64,000 bases of DNA, from the NCBI GenBank assembly GCA_026874595.1, contig CM049313.1:18723508-18787507 (forward strand), written 5' to 3'. The notes under the pieces are model-generated. The model did not search any database and was not told the origin of the DNA. It saw nothing but the letters and a program-made list of their open reading frames with translations. The position numbers were made by a program, and so were the translations under genes. This DNA comes from Sipunculus nudus. Taxonomy: Eukaryota > Annelida > Sipuncula > Golfingiida > Sipunculidae. How positions within the stretch are numbered: position 1 is the stretch's first letter; each line of letters begins with the position of its first letter. Below are positions 37,989 through 51,895 of the stretch, piece after piece.

Positions 37989-38285
37989 GGCCCAAAAAAG
38001 GTATGGTTCTCAGGCACTTTTTTCATAGTGTGGGCGGGTGATATTTCATTTTTTTAACTGTTTTTGGATGTTTCGATTAAAATGTCATATGATCAGGGAA
38101 AAGCATGAAAATAACAGATTTTTTTCTAAACAAGTAGAAGCACTACTTTACAAAGAAAATCTTTTCAAAATTGTATTATTTTATCTTCTTGAAAGATGAA
38201 ATCAAAATAAAAATAATTGATGCGGGGGGGGGGGGGGTAATATTGACGCGGGCGGTGCCTGAGAACCATACCTTTTTGTTTTGCC
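37989..38285 (+). mobile_element. MITE family 1, copy with G tract
   Basis: Terminal inverted repeats are built on ggtatggttctcaggca at the left and tgcctgagaaccatacc at the right, with A-rich and T-rich outer ends (ggcccaaaaa / ttttgcc). The interior shares long stretches with the other copies, such as atgtcatatgatcagggaaa and a G run before the right end. There is no coding capacity. The outer ends and TWA-like flanks suggest the PIF/Harbinger superfamily (inference). Confidence 0.8.
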
Positions 38286-39439
38286 TAATCCGTGATATTT
38301 AACTCAGGGGACCTACGCAAATCCATCCACAAACATTTTCACCCAAACAAGGAGAAAGAAATAAACTCATCAACCCATATAAGCCTCCACTCCTCCGGGA
38401 GGAAGAGAACGGGGGGGGGGGGCTTGATATTGATAAAAAAAGAACCGACTGCTCAGTGTGGGTTTAAGGTTTCAGGAAAAACTTTACAACAAGCCTTACA
38501 ATTGTTTAACATTGTGTGGCACTTTTTGTAAAACCGTGTGAATAAATGGAGACGGTCAGGTGCCGCGTAGGGAGCTGCACATAGGTGCGACAGTAAGCCG
38601 ACGTAGTTGTCCGACCAAACAAATCAGCGAAATAAGAGAAAGAATATCGACAACTGAATTGACTTCTAAAGTGCTTTTTTTTCAAATAATCGGGCAATCA
38701 TTGATAAGGGTTGTTTTTTCCCTCTCTTTTGTACCGAAAATTACACCACCTTATTCATCATCGGCACGAACTTCTAAAGTTAATCTGAATAAAGATAAAC
38801 TGCGTGTTTTCTATCCTTATCTATATCTATATCTTTTACGTTGTCTCGCAAAAATATAGATTCAGCATAAGTTGCATCTTCTATAAATTGAAGGAGCAAT
38901 TCATATTCTACAACTTTGTCCGTAAATCTATTTTTTTTTAATTATAATCACCAGCAATAGATTACATTTGTGTCTGTAGGACAAACAACATTTATAGGAA
39001 ATTTCTTCAGACAGTCTGTTTTCTCTCAGCCACTCACTTTTTCGAACAGTGATTTAATCCGACTACACTTATTCTTTCATAGTCTGGCAAATAGCATTGA
39101 ACGCCTGTTGTCCTGGTAATAATTGATAAAACTCATTCAATACTAAAGTTCAATTGACAGCAACTTTAATTATATATTTCTCATTCTCTTGAGAATATTT
39201 TCAAGACGCTTATGGTTGCAAAGACTGTCAGTTCCCGAAAACGAGGCCTTCGTTATGTTAATAAAGACACCCCTAGATATCTTTGTTTCTGTCATTCTTT
39301 AAAGGGAAGTCATTTTACTCTGTAAACGGTCCATGGCAGGACATCGTACTTCAGAGTCCTACGCAATACGTACGTACTGCGAAACAGACACTCAACTAGT
39401 TAACCCGTATTTTTCTTTTTACGAATTTCCACATTTCTA

Positions 39440-39830
39440 CCTGTGAACCCATTTATTTTGTGCAAAGGGAACCCACTTGTGGTATTTTTGTCAATGACGT
39501 TGCGTAACACGTTCAGAAAAATACGTAAAGAAATTATTATATATTATTTGTATCAGTATTTCGTAGAAGCCTATTAGGCGTTGAACCCACACTTTTCGTG
39601 AAAAACTTCATGTTCTATGTTCTCTGTTTTATATATGTTTATGATGAACCTACATTTGGCATATTTGTCAATGACGTCACGTGTGCATATCACGACAAGA
39701 AAATTCTGTCAAGAAAAACGCTTAGTTTTCCTAAATAACTTATACGATTGATAAAATATTAAAATATTATTTATAGTTAGGTATAGTAGAAGCATTTTTA
39801 CCATTCAACCCACATTTTTAAGCAAAAATG
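39440..39830. repeat. Two diverged tandem copies of about 178 bp
   Basis: The block gaaccca.tt..ggtatttttgtcaatgacgt at about 39467 recurs as gaacctacatttggcatatttgtcaatgacgt at about 39642. The segments gtagaagcc / gtagaagca and caacccacacttttcgtg / caacccacatttttaagc repeat at the same spacing. Confidence 0.65.
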
Positions 39831-42130
39831 TGGGTTCACTTATTGTTTTAGCCCTCTGAAGTTCAGCCCCGTATAACGCACTTATACCAATAAAACCTTG
39901 AAGCCCCATAACGTTTTTTTTTTTTTTTTGCGCGGCAAATAATAATTCGTGTGATTCCCGCAAAACCAGACCATGTAAAAATAAATGGCGGCCGATGGGG
40001 CCCGGCGCTAACAAAATTTAACTGGACCTCCTTTAAAATGGCTGGCAATCCGGTTGACTGTCGCTCATTACGAGTCCTGGATTTTGATATATTCAGTTCT
40101 ACATCTAACAACATGAAAGGTATTGGCATTCAAGGTATAGGGAACTTATCAATTAACTACATCGAGACATGTCAGACATTCACAGTGATTAATTACATGT
40201 ATACCTGGTAATATTACAGCTCTTAAATATAAAATCCGTCGATAATGTGCCGAATTTCATTTTTTTCACAGCACCTTACCTTTCTTATACGTCACTTTAG
40301 AACTCACATCACAATCAGTAGAAAAGGGCATAGTGTGTCAACAGTATCGTCAAACTACAGATTATGCATTCGCCGAGATATCACTGAGCGATAATAGAGC
40401 ATCCTTTTCGGAGTGTGTGGCGTTTGGAATAAGGTTAAGATAAAAAAAAAAAAATCAGGTGCAAATCTGTGGCCTAGGACCAATATTTTGCCGAAATCGA
40501 CGGTTTTGCCCTCGGGAGGACCTAAGCAGACCAACACAAAATATATTAACCCACACAGGCGCTTGAATCGCTATTAGTATAGATTTCGGTTAAATTTGTT
40601 ACTTTTCTGGGTTATTTCCTTATCACTATTACTTATTTGACATTTTTCTTGCGTTTTTCGCACTATATGGTCCATCTCTTTATTATTTACTAAATATTTT
40701 AGATAGGCAGACAAGAAGCCTCCGTTGTTAGGTCCGAATGTCATGGTATATCGGTTTCAGGCTAAATTCGAAATACATGCGTGATTTGTCTGAACCATTG
40801 TTACGTCAGCGGTGTCACCATCTGAAGTTTCCAGTAGTAGACATAAACCAATCAGAAAGCGCGTCCTCGGTGTCTATGCCATGGCTGTCGGACGTAACGA
40901 CAGTTCAAGCGCCTGTGGCCCAAATATGAGTATAGAAATAAACTCATCAACCTTTTAAGCCTCGATCTTATTCCTACAGGGGAGGTTTAGGAAAGACGCA
41001 CTGCGGGGTATACCCGTGACTGTAACCCGATCCAAACCCAGCTGCTGGATTCCAGGTGATGATCGAATATAATATGACAACCGATTTAATAGCGTTTCTG
41101 TCATTATATGAACGTTATATTAGCTCATGCACTTTTTGCAAGTTTGTTTTGGCATAAACCATCGGGAAGAATCCTTCTAACTGGAAGGGAAATGATTAAG
41201 GTGTTAACGCTCCTAGATCAGTTCCTAATCTCGAAATATGTTTTCTTATAACGAAATATGTTTTCCAATCTGGAAATGTTATCTCAAAATATCTTTTCTA
41301 ATCTCGAAATATGTTTTCAAACGATGTTCCTCGCTGCATTTGTATGTGTCACTAGTTAAACATGTGTCTAATGCAAAATTAAAACAGAAGCTTACGGAGT
41401 ATTGTACTGCCGTTGGAATTGCTGGCGGATTGCTTTTTCCAAGATCTTGTTCATTTTGATAAGTAAATTTCTGCGTCAAGCTTTTCCAGTTCCATTTCTT
41501 GAGCCCTGTACTTTTTTCAAGAGGAAGGTGTTTTTTCCGGTTTTATTGACTTTTTTTAATATTTATAGAAGAGTATTGTTGTTAACAATCCTACGGTCAG
41601 CACGTTCGTATACACTTGATTAACTGTCACATGGAAAGGCGGTTGAAATCATCAATAAAGAAAACGGCAAAAATATACGCAATTATATTTAAGCGGCATG
41701 CTTGCTTGTAACTAAACATTTAGAATACATTCCGAACAGCCTAAAACTGATGGGCCGAAGGATTTGTAAACTAGGAGTAGGCATTCGCCGAGCGGTCACT
41801 GGACGTTTAACACGTCGTCCACTTTCCTAATGGTCATAATGTTACTAATTACTTCCCTTACCGCGATCCTGCCAGGAAATCACCACCTGTTGTAATAATG
41901 AGAACTGTTCATTCATAAAAATTCCACTAAAATTGAATATACATTTAAAGTTCGGTCTCACTTTTCGTATCCTTCTTGCAAGTTTATTAAAGTTCACAAC
42001 GTGTGTCATCTCTTGGTTTTAAGAGATTTTGGTACACTTTAACATATCTAAAGAAACCTTAATTTTAACCAATGTTGTACCTTTTGATTTGAATTTAAAC
42101 TGGTTTAATCGAGTTTGATAACATAAGATA

Positions 42131-42147
42131 TTATGATATATATAAAA

Positions 42148-42224
<77 letters not shown>
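42131..42224. repeat. (TA)n microsatellite in the long HCN intron
   Basis: This is the longest TA tract in the window. It is nearly pure on the right and interrupted on the left. Confidence 0.95.
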
Positions 42225-42226
<2 letters not shown>

Positions 42227-42618
42227 TCGGGCTAAAATTATGGCGACATTAGAATTGATTTTTATTTGAAAAAAAATATAGCTACATAAGGTATATTAAT
42301 TTTTGAGGCAAGAATAATGCCGTCTTCCCCGGTGGTACATTTAAAGAAATGTACAGCAGGTCTGCCAAATTTTTTAGGGAGACATTTTTTTTAGAATTAC
42401 AGTAAAAAAAATAAATACCCTTTTTTATCTTTTTTGCAGCACTGTTTTTTTTTCAGTTAAAGAGTTCTGAGATATAGTATTCGCTTGTTAATATATGGGC
42501 TTTTTTAAACAAGAACGGGCCAATTCAATATTTTTCTGTGTGCTGCATGTATTCCTTATCTTGATGTAAAGTTCTGAGAATATCCAACAAATGTAGTTCG
42601 TGAATCACATCTTGATCT

Positions 42619-42889
42619 GGCCAAAAAAAAGGGTATGGTTCTGAGGCTCTTTTTATCAGAAATCAGTGCGGGCGGGCGATTTTCTTTTTGTATTTTTGTA
42701 TGTTTCGATGAAAATGTCATATGATCAGGGAAAACATGATAATAACAGAATGATTTTGCTAAACAAGTAAAAGCACTACATCTGAAAATTATTTTATCAA
42801 AATGGAAATCAAAATAAAAATGTTTGATGCGGGGGGGGGGGGGGGGGGGGAATTGACCCAGTGCATGAGAAACATACCTTCTTTTAACC
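42619..42889 (+). mobile_element. MITE family 1, copy with 20-nt G tract
   Basis: It has the same ends (ggtatggttct.aggc and a degraded gcatgagaaacatacc) and the same interior motif (atgtcatatgatcaggga). A run of 20 G precedes the right end. Orientation matches the copy at 37989. Confidence 0.78.
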
Positions 42890-45800
42890 AAAAGTCTGTA
42901 TTAATCGGGAGGTGAACGGTGAGTTGCCGCTTATTTTACTTCCTTTAACCCTTCTTTAAAAAAACAAGAGCACCTCCTTATGGGCCACCTCCTTTTTTTC
43001 GATCATTTACCTTTGGTAGGCTAGCACGTGGCAAATACATTTGGGCATATATATATGAGCATTCTTTGGTTGATATCATATCCAGATTTCTTATTTGGTT
43101 CGCCGGGATGTATTTTCCGTTTTTATGGGACCATTACGTTTGAGCTTTATATACATCATGGCCTCCTTACCGTGAATAACAGAGTTACATTTCATATAAA
43201 AGTGACACGGGTCTTATTCTACATTCAACGTGCTCGCCATCAGGGAGATGCCATTCTCAAGATTTCCTGTGCCATGCGTCGCCAGTTGCGGTAATAGACG
43301 TATTGATCTTAGCCAACTTAGCCATTACCTCAACGCGTCTGAAACAATATGGCCCATGGGGGAAGCTGCAACTAGATAGGGAATTTTATCCAATGACCCT
43401 CTTTGTTTTCCTGGCAAAATGGAAAATCACTTCCGTATCAGGATATTTGTTATGGGCTGTTGCGCCCCTGGTCATGACGAGCGTTAAGGTGGCCTCCACA
43501 TGATGGCCAGACTGAACCGGAACTGCACTGGTTCGCCTGTGCTATTATTTCACGTTATTTGAACTATAGAGAAAGATGGTTATGTAGCAATTAAGACATC
43601 CCGCCTAGTTAATTTCTGTCGGGTTCATGCTGGTGTTTACTTTAGGCACAGGTTTTATTTCAAATATACAACGACACTTCTTGTTACCTTAATTTGGTAA
43701 ATAAAATAAGATATGCTTTATTAATCCCATGCAAGGACATTGCATTGAGCTCGCACGTCATTAAAAAGGAAAAACAGTAATTATTCTTTTTTAAATACTA
43801 AAATTATTATAAATACTATAAAATATATAAAATATTATAAATATAATAAAATATATAGGAAAAATAATACTCCATCACAGCTAGGAAATCTCAGCAATAA
43901 CGTTTAATTATTCTCATGTTATTCATTACGAGTCTGCTCAATAAAATAACTTCAATCATAGAGAAATAAGTAAAGCCAACATGATAATCAGTATGACATT
44001 AAAATATAATGAACATGATATGTAAGCATACTCCCTCACGCATGAAACAATCGTATTGAAAAAAAGCTTCGGAGGTCAAATAAGATTTCTGAAATATGTT
44101 ATTTTAAAATAGTAATATTCGGAATTAAAATAGAATATGAAATGTTATATATTTTTTGTATTTGTGAAGCCCTTCCTTGTTAGACTTGGATGATAAAGCT
44201 ATCAATGGAGCGCTATGAAACATAACACCTCCAGTAAGAGCGGCCGTTCGGGGAACAGGGGGCCGTAATGTTACGCAGTATTTACATACGGCAAAGAAAT
44301 GGCCCCCACAGGAGCGCTTTGATAAATGATCCAATTTGAATGCTGTACGCCAAAACAGAACGGGCCCTTGTGGCTGTAACAGAACGCTGAGCAAGAAACC
44401 TAGTTTCAACAGTAACCTGTGGAACATCTCTGTTTGGCTTCTATTTCCAAACAGATCGCACCAGTCATGAATGGACACAGTTTTGCCGTCCTTACTTGAT
44501 ACAGATCCCTTTATGCGAGCTAAAATCAGCTCCCAAAAGTCAGTTTTATTTTTTAAATCATAATTTATTCGAGCAAAGTATTTTACATTCGATCAGATTT
44601 TATTCAGAAATTGTGTTAGAAGGGTTAGAATGAATATCAATTATTATGTTTATTCAACATTCCGTTTGTAAGTTTTAGTATTGTACGCCTACTTTTCTTC
44701 TTTACAAATCTCAATGTATAATGCCTTTTAAAAAAGGTCAGCTAAAAGTGTATCCCACCAATAGTAATGACGTAAATATTTGATACTGAAGTTTATTTGT
44801 AGAATTTCTCATCTTCAAAATCATTTCTTTTATGTTTATTAATTTATACAGTACATCCCGTATAAAGGAAGTGCCCTCCCTGTAAACAAAACTTGTCATA
44901 ATATTGGAAGAACACATAATAAGAACATGTTTGATCAGTTTTCTCTTTATGTCATGTTAGAACAAAAGCAACGTAGAAAATGATTGAAACGAAGAACCAT
45001 TATGCCTATGTTGAAATATAACACCTGTATGGTTAAAATTCCACGTGACATTTTAGTGGTAAACATGACAAGAAACTATGCAAAGAAACCAAAACTAATA
45101 ACTGATACCCGAAACCGACTTTCTTTGATCTCGCCGTCAATGTGAACCCGCACTGTACCGCGCTGTACCCGAACTAATAAAGCATTTCTAATGCGGAATA
45201 TGGCGTAAAACAGAATTATTTTCTGTTCTTTATAAAACAATTAACAACAAATAACACTGGTGCCTTCTCAGTCTGAAATCTTCTCCGACAGCCGACCTGT
45301 TATGAAAGATGAAAGTAGCAAATACTAAAACGTATACACTACTAAATATTTGATAAGCAGGTTAACACGGCTTTTGTTATTAATTACTTGGTTACTGTCC
45401 GATGTAAGAATCCTGACGTCAGTGTAATATATCGTGATAGAGTGCCGTGTGCAAAACAAGAGAGTCGTGTGCAAAACATACACCGACAGGCGGCGCAACC
45501 ATCCATCTTACCAAGACTTGGTAAGACTTTTACAGAAAAAAAAATCTTTAAAGTTGCATAAAGTATCACTATATGTTATTAAAATTAATACTGCCATAGC
45601 AGACACATTTGAGATGTACGGAGCTTACTACCGTAAAATACTTGAAGCCGTGCCTTACGTTGGGCACATTAATTACTACATCAGAAATTTCTTTGGTTTG
45701 TCAGGAGACTGTTTGTAATCTATTAGTTCTGTCATTGCTTTCATGTTTGGATGAAACAGTCCTTGTGGACGACTTAAAGCCTGGTGTTCCGATGGCATAA

Positions 45801-47591
45801 TTCCTCGGATTAAAATCCAATTTACCTTCAGTCCTTAACTGCCAGATTATTATATTATGATCTACAAAGTCATAAACACAGAAACGAGGCAGTTATTAAT
45901 GTGATTTACTCCCTACCATTCGGCTCTATTGTTGCCTAGCTCCAATATGTCTTTTCAATACGGTAACACTCCACCATTGTTGAATAATCAAGGTTACTTG
46001 AAGTTGTCATGAACATATAAATATATGCATCCAGCAGAACTGATACTGACAGAATATAAATTGGTTTCGATGGTAATGATTGATAACGGAAAATGATAAA
46101 CCGTCCTGTGCCCCAGGTTTTCTTTCTCGGTAGATGAAAGCGAGCAAGGCGGTCGCAGTATGCCTGGCCAAACAGGGAACGTGTGTGGCTCTGTTCTCTT
46201 CTGTCACTATCCAGCAATTATTCCAGTCTTATCACTTGCTTGCAGTGATACACGAGTAACACCCACTGCATCATGCCTTTAATGAATATAAAGAAGAACT
46301 CCCGGTGATTCCGGCAAAAAGTAATTAAAAACAACAAAGCTTCTTGTGGACCATGTCTGTGGAAGAAAAGGAATTCTGAACCGAACTGTTTTTCTTTTCC
46401 TCTTTGGTGATGCAACGTCTTGAAGGCTGACAGAGTATCTGTTGTTTGCTAACTAATAATCAAGTAAAGATGTGAAACTTGAGACCTCTTGGAGCTTACT
46501 CTTGAAGCATATATGCTAACAGTAAATAAGGGCAGTGGGGGTTCAGCGAATTTGTACAATTTATCAAGTTTTTTCATTTCGCAAATTAAGTCAAATGCCA
46601 ACTTTGAGATCGAAATGTAGTTTTTTCATAAGGCTCATATTTTATGTAAATAACCTTTCTGGAATCTTTGCCGTCGTGTCCCTATCTGACGTGGCTCATT
46701 AATCCAGTAAGTTATCAACTTCAGTGTGTTAGTTACGTTTTCAGAAACTTCACAACTTAATATGCACCCCTCTGTGGTCAACCTGCCGTGGAAAAAACTA
46801 TTACATTTATATTTAATCATCTGCATTATATAAATGTTTTACAAGGAACATTGTCGGTTTTTTATTAAACCCTTGTCCCACTTTTCATTCTGATATTTTA
46901 TCGCAATTTTTAAACTGTCAATTTGTATAAACATATCCCGTTGAACTGACTTTATTTGTTGGAAAATGAACTATCGTCCAATCACATGCTTAAAGTGTTA
47001 TATTACCAATACCAGCAATGAAACGGTCATACGAAGTGGTTAACCCGTGTATCCTTGTCACCTGTGATGGCTAATTCAACAGTTAATCGATTGATGCCGG
47101 TATAACGTTGCCCACTTTGTCGACACATCAATAGTTATGGAACAGAAAGTGCAATAAACCTTATGAGTGATTATGCAGCTGTTTCTGATGGTCAAATCCT
47201 TCTGATTGTTCATTGACAAGTGATAATAGTGGCCTATCACGATATTTGATGTATATTAACTTAATATAGCCCTTTGAACCTTTTAAAAACAGACTAGAAA
47301 ACGCCAATCCCACCACACACGGGTAGGCTGTCCGTTTTGTTTATATACACGCGTGGGGGTCCCGCCAAAATACTCCATACACATTCAACATCTGGCAGTA
47401 AATTGTACATAAACAAGCGCATATATCGGTCATAGAAGTGTTATAATTCTAAACAGGAATTACCTAGAGGACCTAGTAGAGTAAGTCAGAAATCATATAA
47501 ATTTTACAGAAAAGGTAGGGGAATAGCTGACTCTAAGACATCGGTGGTTCACAGGAGCAACAGTGGCAATATGTAGTTGAATCTGTTATTT

Positions 47592-48136
47592 TATGGTCCG
47601 TTCCAATCCCCTCATGGCCACCTTTCTTTCTTTTTTTTATTTTTGTTCACTATAAAAAGTTAATAAGTCACATTTCGAGGGAGAAAAATGATACTGTAAG
47701 GTTCAAGAATAATGGGCCTAATTTTTCAAACACCTACCTCACACAGTTTTAAGGAGAAGAATTATTTATAAATATGATAAATCAGTCTACATTTGACAAC
47801 GTATTGGTCGCACTTATGACGGTCAAGGTCATTGGTCACATGCAAAAATACCCTAAGCTGACAGCTGCTGATTAGATAAAGTCTTGTAAACACTAAAAAT
47901 ATGATAAGCAGAAACAAAGATGGCTACTCATGCAGGGACATGTCTGATCTGTCTGATCATTGGAAAGAGTGCAGAATGTTGTGAAACATAAACTGGAGAT
48001 TTATTTTGAAATTCTTGATAGCCATATTAGGCCATCATTATTCCATGTGATGCTTTCTAGGAAATTATTGAAAATATAAACTTTTAAGAAAAATATAACA
48101 TAAAACAGAAGGACACAGATTGGTGGAACAGAATAT
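47592..48136 (-). mobile_element. Inverted-repeat element, family 2, second copy
   Basis: This is a reverse-complement relative of the element at 14401-14922. Shared blocks include cggtcaaggtcattggtcac, agctgacagctgctgatt, ttgtgaaacataaac and tctaggaaattattgaaaa. The terminal repeats (tatggtccgttcc...cccctcatgg and aggaca...ggaacagaatata) are more worn. Confidence 0.7.
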
Positions 48137-48971
48137 AGAAATTATTTGTTGCACAAGCTGTAAATGTTAAAGGCGTCTTTGTAATTTTTTTGGTCTACGA
48201 AAAATACTTTTAGTCAATGTTTACAGAAAATAAACTGAACTCAAATTGTAACATGAAATAAAGTCAGCGTTACATCATTTATGAAGACGGCACAAATTGA
48301 TATATCATAGTCTAGTTACCAAGTGACTGATCCACGGGTAATACAAATACCACGTGACCGTGGTCGCTGCCTCCATTGGGTCACGTTATTGCTGTGTCCG
48401 ATAAAGCGGAAAAGGAAATTATGATCCTTGGCGGTAACGTAAATGGACACCTGGGTGACAGTGTTAGCTTTAGTTTCAGCACCATGTCTTGGGGCGTTTG
48501 TCTATGATATCGTAGGAAATCGAAAGCTTCCTGTCTGCTTCTCAGGTTATATTTCCACGGAACATCGAACAAATCCCCTTTGTAGTGTTTATGCTTCCCG
48601 GGGAAATCGAACCTTTCCTTTTCTATCTGCTGATACAGTGCCCCGAGTCCATGGCCGTTTGCGCCACGCACATTTGGACCATGAGTTTATGTGGATTTCT
48701 TGAAATTTGAGCCTGATGCTTGCGTCGGTGTGTAAAGGCCTTGGCAGCACTAGCGACATGTAGTATTGATAAATGTTTGATTTACTACTTTTTAACAGTA
48801 TTGTAATTTTAACAGATTAAAATATGAGACAGAGTAACCATATAAGAACAAACGTAAACATATTTAAGTAATATTCTTACATAGTATGTAGCCTAAAGGT
48901 CAGTTTAAACAGTAGGTTTCCTGCAGTTATTGACTGTGGACATTTGACAGTGATTATAACTGGTAAATAAA

Positions 48972-48976
<5 letters not shown>

Positions 48977-49028
<52 letters not shown>

Positions 49029-49189
49029 TGGTACAGCCGTGTTAGTCTGTAGTCAAAGTGTTGGCAAAAAGGGAAGAGTGGCGCCTTTTAGATAGACTGA
49101 TTTGTTTATTAACACAAGAGCTTTCGAAGCGCACAGGCTTCTTTGATCCGAACTCTAGTTTCTCTAAAAGCTGTCACTTCTACTCTTTA

Positions 49190-49249
<60 letters not shown>
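48977..49249. repeat. Two (TA)n tracts flanking about 170 bp of unique sequence
   Basis: Tracts at 48977-49023 and 49191-49249 are separated by unique DNA. Confidence 0.95.
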
Positions 49250-49252
<3 letters not shown>

Positions 49253-50131
49253 ATTCATTTATCAATTATAGTTGCAACCGCAACATTCCTAATGAATCCG
49301 TCGATAAGAAAGTCGGAAAATTATTATTTAAGGGAATTTTCTATGAACTTATGAAAGGTTCTGCATAACCTTCCGTAAAGCGATCAATGGCTGTTTAATT
49401 GCAGGCATAGATGATACATACTACCTTACTTTGCCTATGACTGATTGAACTGCCCCATTACTTATCAAAGCAGGCCTCATTATAATAAAGTTGAACTTCT
49501 ATTGTTTAAGTCCACATGTTAACACCTGTTTATGAGTTCGAACATACCTTAGTTTGTTTCTTTAGGTATTTTTATCAGCAGAATTTCTTGGAAGGTGAAG
49601 TTTACTGGTGTGTGAGAAGAATTGATTCCTTGGCTTTGTTGTCAGGTTGTTATGTACAGTAAAATTACACGTCACGGAACTACGTTGACACAGAGATGCT
49701 ACTGAACCAGAGATACTCATTGTAAGATTATTGCGGGTAATTTGTAGTGGCATGTAGAATCCGATTTAATCCAATTAAGATGTGTTATGCTTCTTCTTTC
49801 GTCAACTGTAATGCTGCGTTCACACCACGACTACCACGATTGCCACCATCTGGTCTTTTTCTTTTAAATCTTATTAAGATCGCATTTCATCTAATAGAGC
49901 GCGACAGATCGTAGATGAAATTCGTGGTAATCGCGAGGGATCTCCACAATCGTGAGACATCGTGCCAAAATTTCAAACCTGCTTAAAATGCTTCGACGAT
50001 CATAGCGATTTTTAAAGAATTCGTTTGTAGAGCGTAGTAATGCGCAGTAGAGCGTAGACATCTCAGCAGATCGTGTTATATAGTATGGAAGAACGCAATG
50101 AGGCGTCGCGTGCTAATCGTAATACATTACA

Positions 50132-50134
<3 letters not shown>

Positions 50135-50184
<50 letters not shown>

Positions 50185-50312
50185 CCTGTATAAATCAATC
50201 CATATTTATATATATTAATATATATATTGCCTGTATAAATCGATCCATATTCATATATATATTCATATATATATTGCCTATATAAATCGATCCATATATA
50301 TATATATATATA
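50135..50312. repeat. Compound (TA)n with a repeated 30-45 bp segment
   Basis: A TA tract is followed by three copies of ttgcctgtataaat.gatccat separated by short AT stretches. Confidence 0.85.
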
Positions 50313-50817
50313 TCCCCACTAGTAAAGATGGACTCCAGTCCGTCGGATTCTATAAACCGCATGGACCATTAGTCATGTTATAACAACACTTGCTGGGCAT
50401 TAAATTAGCCAGACAGACGTATGCAGGGTCGCGATGGAAATTGTATTAACCAGAGTATTATAATATCAGTTTAAACTTGAATTTATGTTTCCCTGGACCG
50501 TGACAGTGTCCGTATAATTACAGAAGGGGTGTTTCTTCAAAGAAATACTAAATTACCAAGACTATAGAATTCGGTCTATTAATAACCCTTTTTTTAACAG
50601 CCCAGAGCTTCAGCACAGTGATCAGATTTCTTGTGTTTTGTTTTGATGCGTTACATTTTTCTCATATATCGCATTCATAGTACTATTACGACTCAATTTA
50701 CACACAAACAGTGAATATAGTTGGGATCTATGCACTTAAATATAATGCTTCAAACATATTTTCTCAGTTTTCCTTCAGTGAACTATAATGATTAAAAAAA
50801 TGAGAAAATGTGAAACT

Positions 50818-51200
50818 AGAAATCTGCATTCTAAGCAATGCAAGCCTCCGCCCCGGGGGGGGGGGGGGGGGTCCGTATTGTGGGATGCTCCAAAACTGTG
50901 TTTGCATTCACTTATTCGACCAATATTCCCAGGTTCATTCGGGCATATTTGACTATACATTTGTGAATATTCTTTGATGACGTTCCTTAATCAGGATCAT
51001 GTATGTGCCGGATCCACACCAAAATATAATCGTTTCTTCAGTGGCCCTTTCCCGAAATTCCTTGAAAATTTCATGACATTCCGTTCATGACTGCGTGAGT
51101 TATGTTGTGAACAAACACACAAACACACACACGAACGGGGATGAACGCATACCCTTCGAGCGGAGGTTTTCCTGCCGCAGCTCAGACGTTTATTTCTTCT
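50818..51200 (+). mobile_element. Retrotransposon tail repeat, family D, third copy
   Basis: It has the same blocks as 18195-18500: gcattctaagcaatgcaagc, a 17-nt G tract, tttgcattcacttattcgac, gccggatccacaccaaaata, gaaaatttcatgac, ttcatgactgcgtgagttat and cacacgaacggggatgaac. It ends near gcggaggtttt. Confidence 0.62.
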
Positions 51201-51535
51201 CGATGAAAGGTAAAATTCCGCTTAGCCACCTTGGACGTTTGATCGGCCGAGTTCGCAGAATCGTCTGTCACTGTCATTCTTTATTCTTCATTTTATAGAA
51301 ATTTCTCTTATTTATTATCCTCATTCCTTGAGTACTTTATACTGGATCAGGAAGGGTTGGGGTTTCCCGTCTTATGGATATGTATGTAGTGTGACGATTA
51401 TGTCGCAGGGAAGAGAGAAAAACTCATATCAGAACCGATTTTCCCCATCCAATTATGCACTCCTGCGACTTAAAAGCCCATCATTAACAGTTAGCAGTTT
51501 AAGTGCAGGTCATCTATCAGCATCCATTAAGTATA

Positions 51536-51895
51536 ACCGGCTTCTGTGGCTCAAGGGTAGAGCGCAGGACTCAAAGCCGGGAGATCGTGAGTTCGAATCT
51601 CAGCCGAGGCGGTGAGGTTTTTCACGGTCGGCCCCAACACAGGGTGAGCGCTCTGCAGGCTTAATGGGAAGGTCGTGCCCAACGGCCGTGTTTCACTCAC
51701 AACCAAGGGCCCGCAGGTGCAGTAGTCACCGGGCCTGGTTAACGCCAGGATATAAAATGATAGGAAGCGTGTGATACTGCCCTGTCACGTAGTCCGAAAC
51801 CGGAATGGAAATCTGCAGATGTACATATACTTTAAGCTAGCATTAAAAAATGGAGGCGGTTACCTCCAACAAAAAAATATTTAAAAAAAAGTATA
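51536..51895 (+). mobile_element. tRNA-derived SINE, family A, second copy
   Basis: The head is gcttctgtggctcaagggta, then gagcgcaggactc and the B box gagttcgaatctcag. The body is shared with the 12004 copy, including ttcacggtcggccccaacac, ggaagcgtgtgatactgccc, tgcagatgtacatata and taagctagcatta. Confidence 0.78.

Noticed and set aside
48977-49249. Terminal repeats of a mobile element formed by paired TA tracts
   Set aside because: TA tracts are self-complementary anywhere, and no target duplication or shared interior was seen.
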